Part shown: piece by piece, positions 11,083 to 23,027 of the stretch | Layout of the letters: each line of letters starts with the position of its first letter | How positions within the stretch are numbered: the first letter of the stretch is position 1 | Source: Hippophae tibetana | Lineage: Eukaryota > Streptophyta > Magnoliopsida > Rosales > Elaeagnaceae | Length of the DNA: 64,000 nucleotides | Direction of reading: 5' to 3' | Assembly (NCBI GenBank): GCA_037013495.1 | Contig: CM072808.1 | Coordinates: 46,796,068-46,860,067 of the forward strand | Notes under the pieces: model-generated | Databases searched by the model: none | The model's input: only the letters and a program-made list of their open reading frames with translations | Told to the model about the DNA's origin: nothing | Position numbers and translations under genes: made by a program

Positions 11083-12806
11083 CTTCTTACATCCACCTGC
11101 TATTGTACCCCCAATATATATATATATATACATATAATATTAGTAAATAAAATAATAATTAATAATTTAATATATATTATTACAATCTATATCATAGTAT
11201 TAATTGTTTGATGTTTTGATTGATCAAAAATATTTAGATAAACTATGTATATAAGTAACAATTACTTAGTAGATTACAACTTATCACAAACTAAGTTGCT
11301 TTAGGTGCTAATGACATTAGGAAGATAAAAAAATAATGCAATAGGTGTCGTTTACTCAATCTCTCAGTAATGATCTCGATAAAGTGTAACCTTTGAAGAC
11401 CATCTCATCAAACGATATGCATTGCATAACTTACCCTCAATTGTGCACAACACGACTTGAATCAAGTTCAACAACTACACAACCTAAAAAAGTCCAATAT
11501 GCAATTAAGACAAGGAGATACTACAAACTCTTTAAGGATTCTACCCTAACTCGGACGAACAAAATAGTAATAGTTTTTTAATTATAGTTTAAGCTTTTAG
11601 TATGTTATAATATACATATGTTAAACTCACAATGTACTAACACAATAAAAGAGCATACATAACACACAAAACAATGAGATAAACCTATATAGAGACTCTA
11701 TTTATACGATAATGTCTTTGTGTTGTTTATAAACAACAAACAATTCACTAAGTAATAAATAATTACAACTCTAAAAAAATAAAACCATTGTTACCTTTGT
11801 CATGCGAGGCCTTTGTCCTAATTATCTATTGTTGTTCTTGCTTGTTGCTTTCACAACCTAGTTCAACACACGAATTTGGTTTTCTTTCAGCTAACATCAC
11901 TCAATGTGGTGTGATTAATAACCATAGATCAATAACAATAAATGTAAGTACTTATAATCTTAAGGATCAATCTCAAACTCAAACAACATATCTATTATTT
12001 CATATAGCAAGATATAACTCGAAGAATTTAACTCATCTCACTCTTGTTGTGTGATTCTCACAATTTCGTAAAAATAGTATATCTCACTATTTTATACTCT
12101 CTCAAATGTATCATTAATATCGTAACACGGTAGTGAAAACAGAATTTGAAATGATCAAAAAAATTGGTAGAATTTTTGAACTCATTAAGCAATTAATGAA
12201 AGGGTATTTATAATACTTGATCGGCCACCTCACGACCACCTTGTTAAGGGTGGTGGGGAGAAGCTAAAAAAATCACATTTTTAATTTTCAAAATTTACCG
12301 AGTAATTCCCATAAATATATGCATGCAAAACGAAATAAAAACATGTGTGACATAGTCGACGAGTATACAAAGTGTACCTAACTATGTGTTATATATATTA
12401 TTGATCTGTAATAACCAACCATATATAGAAGAAGACATAATACTAAGTAAAAAAACAAATACAAGATACAATAGAGCTTACACAACCTAAATCAATCTGA
12501 ACCCTAAGCAACCTATCATGGCCCAGCTACTATGGGTGATCTACCATGCAACACAAATTATGGAGCATTTGTTCTTATCTTTAAAGCAATTTGATCTAAT
12601 TGATTGTTAGAATTATTTATAAGGTATACATACCTAACTTAAGGTTGTCAATTTTTCTTAATAAGGTAAATCCTTACGAGGATTATCCGATAAGAGTCAA
12701 AGATGTGAATAATCAAATAGGAAATAAGAATCCATATTTTATAATATACAGTGGAACAATAACAGATAATGCATTATACACCTGGTTGACAAAATTATAT
12801 ATCATA

Positions 12807-12811
<5 letters not shown>
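11083..12811. other. AT-rich intergenic sequence with one unrecognised short ORF
   Basis: An 88-codon plus-strand frame at 11788-12054 starts with a hydrophobic, signal-like stretch (LIIYCCSCLLL) but resembles nothing I know and has no supporting exons, so I do not call it a gene. The rest of the stretch, including the TA run at about 11117-11140, shows no feature I can assign. Confidence 0.5.

Positions 12812-12846
<35 letters not shown>
12812..12846. repeat. (AT)n microsatellite
   Basis: An uninterrupted run of alternating A and T of about 34 bp. Confidence 0.9.
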
Positions 12847-12850
<4 letters not shown>

Positions 12851-14329
12851 ATTTAGTTATATTTAAAGTCAAATTAATCATAAATAATGTATTATATATT
12901 TTTTATTTCATTTTTAAGTTATATTTTTATTCTTTAAAATATTAGCAATTTTTCCTTTTTAAAAAATTATTATACTTTTTAATAAATATTTAAAATATTT
13001 ATTTAAATTATAAAAATATAAATCTTATAAATATTTGATAGTTTATTCTTAATATTTTAAACTAGTTTATAATAAGATTATATCATCTTGTTTAGTATAA
13101 AAACATATTATTACATATATTTTATTTTCTCCTTTTTACATAAATATTTTTTATTTATTGGTTAGAAATTTTATTTTTTCCATTATAAAATATTTATTAT
13201 TAGATTAGTTTTTTAATAATTTTTCTTTTATAACAAAAATAAAACATATTAAAAAATAGAAGTAATACTTAAAATATCATTTTTCTCTTTTATTTATTTA
13301 TTTGATGATCCCATCTTTTACTATGGATTCTTAATATATATTTATAAGAGATTCCTATATATCACTTCAAACATTTTAAATTAAAATAAAGGATAAATTT
13401 TATATCAAAAATAAAAAGTATTACATACCCTTCATTCGATGTGATTGCCCCGTTCAAATAACACTATGTATAATTCAAGATGTTTATATATACCTCCATG
13501 TACCTATTTAGGAAATTATCTCCGAACAATAACCTTGTATATAATAGTGATGTATATCACTGCTCATTTAAATAGTTCCAGCATTACTTGTACCCATCTA
13601 GCTAGCCCGATTGGCCATTTTGTTTTCCGCTCCTAAGTTCAATCATGTTGTTAGTGTGACTGTTGTAATTGGGTTATGTTAATTGTGATTCTTTGTTTTA
13701 TGTCATTTATTTTAGAAAATATTAAAGCTTTATAAAATTTATATATATTAATTGATTATTTTACTTGAAAATATTTTTTTTTTCAAAATCTCAAACAAAT
13801 TTACTGTGAGTTATTATGAAAGCGAATATTGCGCAAATCACATTGTGTTTTTTTTTATTCAAGGGGTTAACGGTAGTGATATAGTTTTAGCAAAAATAGT
13901 GATTTGTTTTTAAAGTATAAAAATATATATTCATTTTTTTACAATATTAAAAACATGTATTAATTTACTTTGTAAAAAAACTAACATATGTTTTTACGAT
14001 GAAATTAAACATAGCATGTATGAAAGCATTATGACACTGTAATTAAGCTAATTTTGTTAACAAGATCACTTAAAATTTTAATTATATATTTATCTCCCCT
14101 CAATATTTTACGTATATAAAGGCTTTTTCGTGCTTAATGGCTTTGATGATTTTACGAAAGTAGAATAATTTGTGTATTTTTCTACTTAATATTTATTCGT
14201 TTTATTCAATAAGTAGTGATTTTTGGGTTATAAATATTAAAATATGAATTTTTTTAGTGAAAATGGATGTAAATATATTTTTCAAATTTTTTGTGAAATT
14301 TTTTATGAATTTTTTAATACAAAACCAAT
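12847..14329. other. AT-rich intergenic sequence, nothing recognised
   Basis: Poly-A/T rich, without credible frames, RNA genes or repeats with clear ends. Confidence 0.65.
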
Positions 14330-14705
14330 TAAAAGACGTTACGTGGACGTATACAAGCAAGGGAGCTAACCAGTCATTGCCACGTGGACGTTATGTAAGC
14401 AAGGATAACCAATCAGAGTGCATCCCGTGTATCGGGTGATGTAGGCCTTACCATATGTTAACACGGTGTTTGTTTCGAGTTTTGTCGAGCGGTTAACAAT
14501 TATACCATACGTCATCACGCGATTCATGCGTTTGTTTCGACATGGAGCCATGCAATCAGTATCTCGAGTCACAACGCACTATGTAGTAATGACTCAGAAC
14601 GAGTTGACTATGACCAATCTTTCCCACCATGGGTGTGCGTTGATTCGTCCAGTGATTCTCTTGTGTCACATGTCGCAATCCAATTGGTCAACTTTGTTTA
14701 ATTTC
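14330..14705. other. less AT-rich island with repeated G-box-like block
   Basis: Base composition is clearly richer in G+C than the surrounding kilobases. Two imperfect copies of a block of about 50 bp begin at about 14340 and 14382, each with ACGTGGACGT followed by AAGCAAGG; the second contains a CACGTG core. The island also holds CCAAT-like, TGACTCA (14589-14595) and TTGAC/GTCAA elements. These are regulatory-type words, but no gene start was found next to it. It may be a promoter fragment or part of an unrecognised repeat. Confidence 0.35.
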
Positions 14706-17213
14706 TTTTTTTATCTTAGTCTTTGATTTGAAGTTGATATTATGGTTTAGATTTCATTTGAACATAATTTAACCCCTTAATTAACTCTAAAAATCTTAAT
14801 GAACCAAAATTATCATTTTTTATTAGTTTTTGGAACCAATAAGGAAGAAAAATACATAAAAAGTTTAAAAAGAGATACAATTTTAGTAGATGTTGAAGAG
14901 GAGGTTGATGTTATAATTCAAGAGATTGATTGTATTATTATTATTCCTTATTTCTTTATTAATTTTTATGTCTTTTCTTTTAAAAATATGAGATTTATTG
15001 ATACAATTATGTCTAACTAATTTATTAATTTAAGAATTTTTTGAACCCAACTTTATACACGTGGTGATCTAATATTTTATTGCAGTTGTAATTTCAATTT
15101 AATTATATTATTTAATTTAATATTAATTGTTTGATCATTTTTAGAGATATAAAAATTATGTAATTTTTTGAATTATTAGATTAAATTAAATAAGCTTAAA
15201 TTCTACCATTTTAATTTGATAAACAATACTCCTAAAGTAAGTAAGAGAGAGATAAACCCCATTTTTTCATAAAGTAAAATATTTCATTAATAATTAAATA
15301 ACTACATTTAAACGTACATCATATAAAAGAATTTTTAACAACAACTTAAGACATATATAATCTAAATGATAACATGCATATTAAGGTTGGTCATTTTAAT
15401 TATGAATAATTAAATTATAATTATTCGTAAAAAAATAATATTTTTTTTCGAAAATAATCGTAATCGATAAGACGTGGAACGATAATAGTTATTGCAATAT
15501 CGAAACTATAGTTAATTGAAACTGAACATATATTAATATTATCATTTTATATACATATAATTACATAAAAGTATAATTTTAATAATAAGATACAAAATAC
15601 TTTATATAATTAGATTAAATTTTATTTATTTTTACTTTATATAAAAACATGTACTAAATAGTTAAAAATAAAAATTAATGTTAATATATTAAATAATACA
15701 GTAAAATAAGAATTAAGTTAACATTTAAATTTTTAAACTAAATATATTTTTGAATAAATATTAAAAAATAAAAAAAACGTGATTAAATTATAGAAAAACT
15801 ACTATCAACTCATAACAAATGGTTATTAAATGAATGTACCTGAAATTAATACATAATGATTATTGTTATTAATATAACCATCATCACTTGTCTCCACGTC
15901 TATTCATAATGTATAGAGTTTCATACTTTAAAAAAATATAATACAATATTGTAGCACATAATAACCTTTAAAAACAACATAAAATAAACTCTTTTAATGT
16001 AATAAAATAATCTATAATCATTTGAATCTAACTATAGTTATCATATATTATTATTATGTAATTATTGAAATAAACTTATTTAGTTTTGTATTTTTAAAAT
16101 ATGAATAATTAAAATAAATTATGAAAAATTATATATTTTATTTATAAAAATATTAAAAAAAGAAAAAAAGTTACTTCTCACCTCTCACTTTCTCCTACTT
16201 CTCTTTCCTTCTTCCTTCCCTTCTCCCTCTCTCATCATATTTTATTAATAAAAAATAAAAAAAAATTGAGAGAGATTATAAGAGAAAACGAAACATTGAA
16301 AAAATGAGATTTTTTTTAATTAAGAAAATATATAATTTTTATTTTATCTTTAAAAAATTTAAATTTTTATTGACTTAATTTTTCATACTTTTAAATTAAA
16401 TAATTAATTGAATATACCTTAATAATTATAGAATAAAAATGCATGAAACCTATAATTACGTGAATGACTCTATATTCAAAATAAAATATACAAGTACTAC
16501 TGTTATATTATCATAATTATTAATTTTTAATGTCAAAAATAATTTTTTGTCAATTTTTAAATCAATGTATTAGATAGTGGCAAAAGTTTTTTAAAATTTT
16601 TGGACTGATTTTAAAATCTATAGAATTTCAATTTTTTGTGATGGGTTAAAACCGATAAAATGTTAAATTTTTAGAATAGTTTTAAAAGCGACAAAATGTT
16701 AAATTTTTAGAATGGTTTTAAAACCACAAATTTTTTCATTTTAAAATAAGTTTTAAAACTGATGATATTTTAGTTTTTAGATCTTTTAAAAATTGGCACA
16801 TAAAATCTAAATTTTGTTTTTGCCCAAAACATGTGCAAATATATTGTTTCATTAATTTTTATTTATAATTACAAAAAAAATTAATAATTTAAAATTTAAC
16901 TATATTAAAAAAGTAGCCCATACTTGATTTGAATACCATAGAAAATAATATTTGAATGACATATAAAATAATATTAACCCAATAAAAATATATTAGACGG
17001 TAATATTGTATAACAATTTCACATTATGTTTTATAACTCATTTATTTTTAAACTTCTTTATCTTTAACATAGGTACGGTGTATAACTTTCAAATTACACA
17101 ATAAAATTATATACGTAAACAATTATTAATAATATTATCATCGCTTTATCTAAAGATAATTAGGATTAATTTGATATTTTTTTATCTAATTATTATAAAT
17201 TTGTTGGCAATAT
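14706..17213. other. AT-rich intergenic region upstream of BDP1
   Basis: No gene recognised. A pyrimidine-rich block lies at about 16171-16240 and an A-rich block follows. The last part should contain the BDP1 promoter, but no convincing TATA box or start site could be fixed. Confidence 0.55.
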
Positions 17214-17279
17214 ATGTGTCCGTACTATAAGTCATGGTTTTTAATCGTATTAAAGAATATTCTTATAGGTGGGAAACGT

Positions 17280-17500
17280 CCTATTGTGTACCCTTTTCAG
17301 CCTCTCGACGTTCTCGACCCCCTCGTCTTTAGTCACGTCCCAGCCGCTGCCGTCGCCAGCCGTCGTTGTTCGCTTCCCTCAGGCCAGCCGCTGTTCGCCA
17401 GCCGTATTAATATCTAGTATATCATTTGTAACTCCATTCGTTTCCGTCACTTTCTCCGGAAAATTCTTTCTTCCACTTGGGAATTGAATTGGCAGGAAGG
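17280..17500 (+). other. BDP1: probable 5' UTR exon of BDP1
   Basis: A C/T-rich, relatively GC-rich stretch stands out from AT-rich flanks and ends in a strong donor (GGAAG|GTGAGT at 17500/17501), as expected of a non-coding first exon. The next acceptor in line with the coding exons is at about 22940, just upstream of the ATG. The transcription start is not determined. It could instead belong to an unrelated transcript; cDNA would settle this. Confidence 0.5.
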
Positions 17501-19097
17501 TGAGTATCTTACACGCTTAACTCGTATCCAGATCGTGTTCATCTTTGTTTTCTTCTCGTGGTGTTTCTCTCGTTCTGCTGCTTTGTTATTCAGCCAATTC
17601 GATGTTTTCAGTGAGTGCTTTCAATTAGATTTTTGGGTTTATTTGGTTATTAAATTTCGAACTAATTGTTTGACCATGATGGGTTTTCGATATGATTTAT
17701 AATATACAGAATAATTTTCAACCGTTAGATCTGTTTTGGTTAATATACGGTGAAAATTTCAATTTTCATTATTTCTCGTGTTTTGACAGCTTTAGAGCAA
17801 GTAAATTATACGGTGACTAAAGTGCGTGGTTGTTGCTGTTTGCGTATATCTAGCTATAACATGCTTTATTAAATTGCGTAAATATTGTGGAAACCATTGT
17901 TAACAGTCTTTATTATGTATAATTGTGTTCTAAGCTCATGGGTTCTTCTTCTAGCAAAAAAAAACTCATTGATTCTTCGATTTGGGGTGTGGTCAAAGTG
18001 ATTTCTGGATATAAATGATAAGTTAGTTAAGTACTCATCGGTTCGATTCTATTTAGTTGATGAGATAATCTGGGGCAAAAGAAGATAATTTTCGAACTGA
18101 GTACCCTTACCTAAGTCCATATTGTAAAGCCACAATTGTTTTTTTAAATGAGGCCATAAATGGAGGTGGAGGGATTTGAACCAATGTATTAGCTTGAAAA
18201 GTAACTACCCTTTACCACTCTTAGAGGGTGATTGGTATTTGCAATTCAAATTTGAGGCAAGAAGGTTTTATTTTATTGATCATTAAGGTGTACTAAAAGA
18301 CGGGGTGGAGATCTTTATCCAAAATAAAATTAGAGGGTGGGTTAGAATTGCTTGTTGAGTTTTATCTTCTATGTTTCTTAAGGCACATTTAAGAATGAAA
18401 CATTAAGTGATTTGTAGAGATCTCGGTAACTACCTCTGTGTGTCCCTCTGACTTGCTTTAGTTATATATTTTGGTAGGTATCAGGGTCTGCAAAGTGTAT
18501 TTCTTTAAGTAAAAAATAAGCTTTTAGGTGTGTATTAGATGCTGCCTGCCTGCCACTAAAGCACTTTATTTTTTACTTGATTTTTCCACGTAAACAAAGC
18601 TTTTCTTTATCTACTAACTTGTATTATTTATTTTTTGAGTTCCTTATTTGGGAGAAATTGTCAGCTTATGAGCTTACCAGGAAGTACCTCTAAAAAATGC
18701 ATTAATAGAAACAGATATTCTCTTCTGTTGGTGCATGTTCTTGACTCCTCTTTATCTATTGTTTATATACGTTTAGAGAGCATTTGGTGAAACTTATTGG
18801 GAACCAGTGATTTGGGGGAGATAAGAGGAACAATTAATGGTTTACTGCACCACAGTGATATTGTTCAAATAAGCTGGAAGCTCTTTTTCATGATTTCTCT
18901 TAGGATCCATATATTGGTGCATGTCCACTTACTAGTTATAACATTTTGTGTATGTACTTATATATATATGTGTGTGTTTAAGGTTTAGAATTTATAGTAT
19001 AATTATTATAAGCTATGTAGTGATCTTTAATTAACTTGATTTGAATGGTGCATGTATTAATTATTTTTCGATGTATATGTATGTATATGTTTTCCAA

Positions 19098-19136
<39 letters not shown>

Positions 19137-20088
19137 CGTGTGTTTGTTTGAAAGATAAATTTGTTGTGATAAATTGAGAATGAATGATGGACTTCTTGTG
19201 ATGATGAATTTAGAATGAATGATGAAGTACTTGTAGTGAATTGAGAATTAAATATGATATTGGTATATATTTTGGAATTTGTGGTATGCGATATTATATA
19301 TACATGTATTCATAAAGTAGGAAATAATAAATATCGATTTTAAAAAAATAAAAAAATATAGGGTTGTCTTATATGTATATGTAAGACGGTCATTAAATGT
19401 CTTATTAAAAGTATATATGATAGTCTTTTCATGTAAATAAGACGGTCAATGACTGTCCTATAAGAAAGCATATAGTATCATCGACTTTGATTTGTTCATC
19501 CTCTCATGCCACTTCTTGTAATTCCTTTAATATATAAATATAATTATCGTATAACAAATTAATTTGAATTTAACATATCAATGATCATATTAAAATACTT
19601 AAATATATGATTATGTATTCAAAACATGCATTATATATATGGCCCTAATAACCCAATACAATAGGAAGAAACTATTTGTGATTGAAAAAAAAGCCACCAA
19701 TGGCCCAATACATTCAATTTCAATTACCCTAATTACATTCCTCCAAATGCCAATAGTATCCATAGTTCACTCTCACCCCCTTCGGTCGTTCTCCATGATC
19801 CACGAATTTGTCTCCCTCTTTGTTATAGGTAAGGTATTCATTTTTTTTAATTCTCAAATTTTAGGTTATTAGTTGGTCCGTTGTTTGAAATGATTTCTTT
19901 GTTCTAAAGACATGTCTGTTTCATTATATTATTATTGCAAATCAAAGAAAATCTCTATTGGTTTCATTTAGATTTATGTTACCATAATATGCAACTCAAA
20001 ATTTCACCATGTTGCTATTAGGTTATAGCGCAGTCATTGTGGTTAAATATATATGATGCCCTTATATTTATCTTTAATGCATTATCCT
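17501..20088 (+). other. BDP1 5' UTR intron, first part
   Basis: T-rich intron-like sequence without a coding exon. It contains a TA microsatellite at about 19099-19131 and, at about 19380-19465, two copies of a TAAGACGGTCA word in a short imperfect repeat. Confidence 0.5.
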
Positions 20089-21131
20089 GGGCTTGATACT
20101 TTTACAGTAACAATGTTTCATCAAAAGTTTCACAAATTTATTATCATGTTTTAAAAGGGTTCTCGTTTAATACCCATAATATGAAAAAAGTTATCATTTA
20201 GTACCCGTAATGTTTAAAAAGTTTTGATTTAGTTATTTTTGAACAATAATTGGCAAAAAACCCATTTTGAATTGTTTGGTCAGGGATAATTCCCATTTTA
20301 CCATCGAATTCCCTCTTTTCTTTATTGCCTTCTCTTTTCACTCACACTCTTTATTGCCTTCTCTTCTCACTCACACCAAGTGAGTAAAATGGGAGTGAGA
20401 GGTAGGCAATAGAGAAAAAGAGGTTGCCTAGCTTGGAAACACGTAGAGAGAGCTCTTGATGATCCGTTAATGCTTATAGTGACGTATGAAGCAGAATACA
20501 ATCACCCACTCTGTTACAGATGTAACTTATCTCATCTTAGAATTGTCTTGATTAATTAAACCGATCAAGTGAACTATGATTTAATTTTCAATAGTATTTA
20601 TTTTTATTATATTCTATAGATGAATTTGGTAGTAGTATTAGTGATTAGTAACAGAGACGGCTATAAAATCGGCTAGAGAATTTGTTCAATCTCATAGGAG
20701 ATAAAATTAATTTTTTTTTGGTTTGATTTCCCAGTAATATATTATGGGATTCCTTTCTATGTTTAATGATGAATTGATCCCTTTTTTTTTGCTACTCGAA
20801 TCAATCCTATTTGAAAGTGAAAAGAATACTGAAGGATGGATTTGGAGGTAGATTTTACTAAGGAAAAAAAAGGCATTAAGTGGGATTATTAATTATTTTG
20901 AGTGAGAAGAAGAGGGAATTTGAGGATAAAATGGGAATTATCCTGTCCAAATAGTTTAAAATGGTTTTTTTGGCCCGTTATTGTTCATAAAGGACTAAAC
21001 CGAAACTTTTTAAATATTATGTGTACTAAATGAGAAATTTTTTATGGGTATTAAACGGGAACCGTTTTAAAACATAGTCAATTTGTAAAGCTTTTGATGA
21101 AATATGGGTATTGTTAAAGTATCAATCCCCG
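20089..21131. mobile_element. long terminal-inverted-repeat element, non-autonomous
   Basis: The two ends are inverted copies of each other over roughly 200-250 bp: the left arm runs from GGCTTGATACTTTTAC and the right arm ends GTATCAATCCCCG. Within both arms the words TTCATCAAAAG, CGTTTAATACCCATAA and GATAATTCCCATTTTA occur in the same order. The heptamer TTATCCT flanks both sides (20082-20088 and 21132-21138), a likely target-site duplication or part of a longer one. There is no ORF. Long TIRs and a duplication of 7-9 bp suit a Mutator-type or foldback element, but the class is inferred. Confidence 0.75.
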
Positions 21132-21903
21132 TTATCCTTTGCTTGTTGTTGCCAAGATATCTTCTTTTTTGACGTCTTGTATGCAGCTTTTATGTTTTTT
21201 CCATTCTCATACTTTATGAATTTTACTTAGAAAAAGCAAAGACATTTTCGAAATGTATTTCATTATATTCCATAAGTGATAGGACTTATGTGTCCCCTGT
21301 TTAATTCCAGAAATAAAGCAATTTACAATGCTAGTGAGTTAATAATTATCTTAACAGATTATCTGTCATTTTTAGCTTTTAGTACTTTTTAATGGAATTT
21401 TACTGCAAGAAGAAATTATATCATGGGTGGGGTTTGGTTTGGAATGATTTATTAAGGTCCATGTCCTTTGCAGAGATTAGTCTAGCACCGGTGGTACCAG
21501 TAGGCTTTAAATAGTCCATCTATGTTGTATGTGATTCATTTTTCATGAAATTGTATTGTATAAAAACATCTCTATCTCTATCCCTATCCCTATCTTTCCT
21601 CTGCATTGCGTCATTATTGGAATCAAATTTGCTTTGATACCATAATTCCAATTTGACAGGCAATACATATGGAATATATTTATTTTAAACTTTCAGGGTC
21701 TGTCTTGTCAGCAATTACTTTTGAACGTTTTGTGTTATTCTGTACAGTTTGTTTAAACTATGTACATCAAAGATTCAACTTTGTATTGGAATGGGATGAT
21801 GTTGACGGAAAGATGGATTGCAAGCAACTAATTTGCTTAAGAAGGCTTATTACTTGAATACTCAAATATACTTGATAGGCATGTGGCCACAAAGTTTAGT
21901 TTA
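21132..21903 (+). other. BDP1 5' UTR intron, middle part
   Basis: Intron-like sequence, nothing recognised. It ends with TTTAGTTTA at 21895-21903, the left target-site duplication of the following LINE. Confidence 0.5.
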
Positions 21904-22821
21904 ATTTTTTTTTGATAAGAAACAATATATTAGATTGATTAGGTAATAGTTACAAAGATGAACTCCCTTTCGCCATCTATCTCAATCTGGGAAAAAATTG
22001 AATCAAGAATGGGCTTCCCTGCATCCGATCGCCTCATACCACAAAGTGGATCAGTTATCCACTTACAAAAAGAGCCGTCAAACCATACCAAATAAAGCCA
22101 TAAACCCCATAGAAAACAACGAACCAAAATCAAAACCTAACTAGGATAAACAAGCATCCCAATTAAAACTAATGAGAAATTAAGAATTTTTTTTAAGCTG
22201 ATGTCCAAGAGGATGCCACCCCGCAATCCCACCTAAATTCTCACTATCTTTAAAAATTCTCATATTTCTCTTTATCCATAACACCTAAATGATGCTTCCA
22301 CCTTGCAATCCCATAACACCCTTGCCTTTGAAACCTTACTGCTCCTCTCATAAGAGTAAAAGGTTTTTAGAAATAAAGATCGACAAATTCGTGGAATTAC
22401 CCATTGTATTCCCGTATTGTTTTGTAGGCTTAACCAAAGAAGATATGCAACTAGACAATGTAAAAATAGATGATCAATATCTTCCGAGTTGTTCTTACAA
22501 AGCATACACTAATTAGGAGAAAAGCAAAACTTGGAAGATTTTAGTTGAATCCGATCATTTTTGTTTATCTTTCCAAGATTAATCAACATTTCAAAAATTT
22601 GACTTTACTTGGAATTGAGAAAGTCCACACAGAATCAAAGTGATTAAAAAGTTATCTGTTGGAGTCATCTACAAGAAGCTCAAAATAATACTTACAAGAA
22701 AAACATACAGATGGATCCGCAGTCCACATCCTTCTATCACCAATATTAGCTCTTATGTTAACTCCTCTAGCTTTGACAACATGCTTGAAAAATCTTTTAC
22801 TTCCCAATCATTCAAGTTCCT
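21904..22821 (-). mobile_element. 5'-truncated LINE (L1-type) in the BDP1 5' UTR intron
   Basis: A poly-T at the left edge is the poly-A tail of a minus-strand LINE. The 3' part of ORF2 follows, including the zinc-binding tail of plant LINE reverse transcriptases (CxxC...HLFLHC, about 22505-22430) and upstream segments such as PSKVKFLK. Identical nonamers TTTAGTTTA at 21895-21903 and 22822-22830 form the target-site duplication. Frames are broken. It is related to the larger LINE in intron 12: both share the tail TTGTTTCTTAT and the CKNxSEDIDHLFLHC block. Confidence 0.85.
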
Positions 22822-22940
22822 TTTAGTTTATTTTAATAGGTTCCTTTTCAGTATTTTGGAACTTGATTTGGACACTCATTTATCATGTATTAGTCCTTAG
22901 TTTACTTGCTAAAGAGTGAACTTCTGACCAATGAACGCAG

Positions 22941-22978
22941 ACAGCAGAGTTTGGATTGAGACAAATTCCATAATCCTG
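22941..22978 (+). other. BDP1: 5' UTR segment in front of the BDP1 start codon
   Basis: Starts after an acceptor (GCAG at 22937-22940; a second possible AG lies a few bases on) and runs to the ATG at 22979. No upstream ATG lies within it. Confidence 0.55.
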
Positions 22979-23027
22979 ATGGACCCTTTTGATGATGATG
23001 TTCTTTTTGAGACTTCCACCACCTCTG
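22979..23027 (+). CDS. BDP1: BDP1 coding exon 1 (residues 1-17)
   Basis: Starts at the ATG and encodes MDPFDDDVLFETSTTS, ending in phase 1 at CTG|GTGAGT. It is the first of three acidic DPFDD-type modules that precede a basic FQPK exon. Confidence 0.88.

Noticed and set aside
11788..12054. 88-codon ORF with a signal-peptide-like start
   Set aside because: Chance frame in AT-rich DNA; no recognisable domain, no splice partners.
14466..14726. 86-codon plus-strand ORF and a 68-codon minus-strand ORF in the less AT-rich island
   Set aside because: Overlapping frames on both strands without domains; the island's composition explains their length.
22289..22900. Plus-strand ORFs of 75 and 86 codons just upstream of BDP1 exon 1, considered as extra exons
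   Set aside because: They lie opposite the LINE fragment, with the clear LINE protein on the minus strand, and have no splice link in frame to BDP1.
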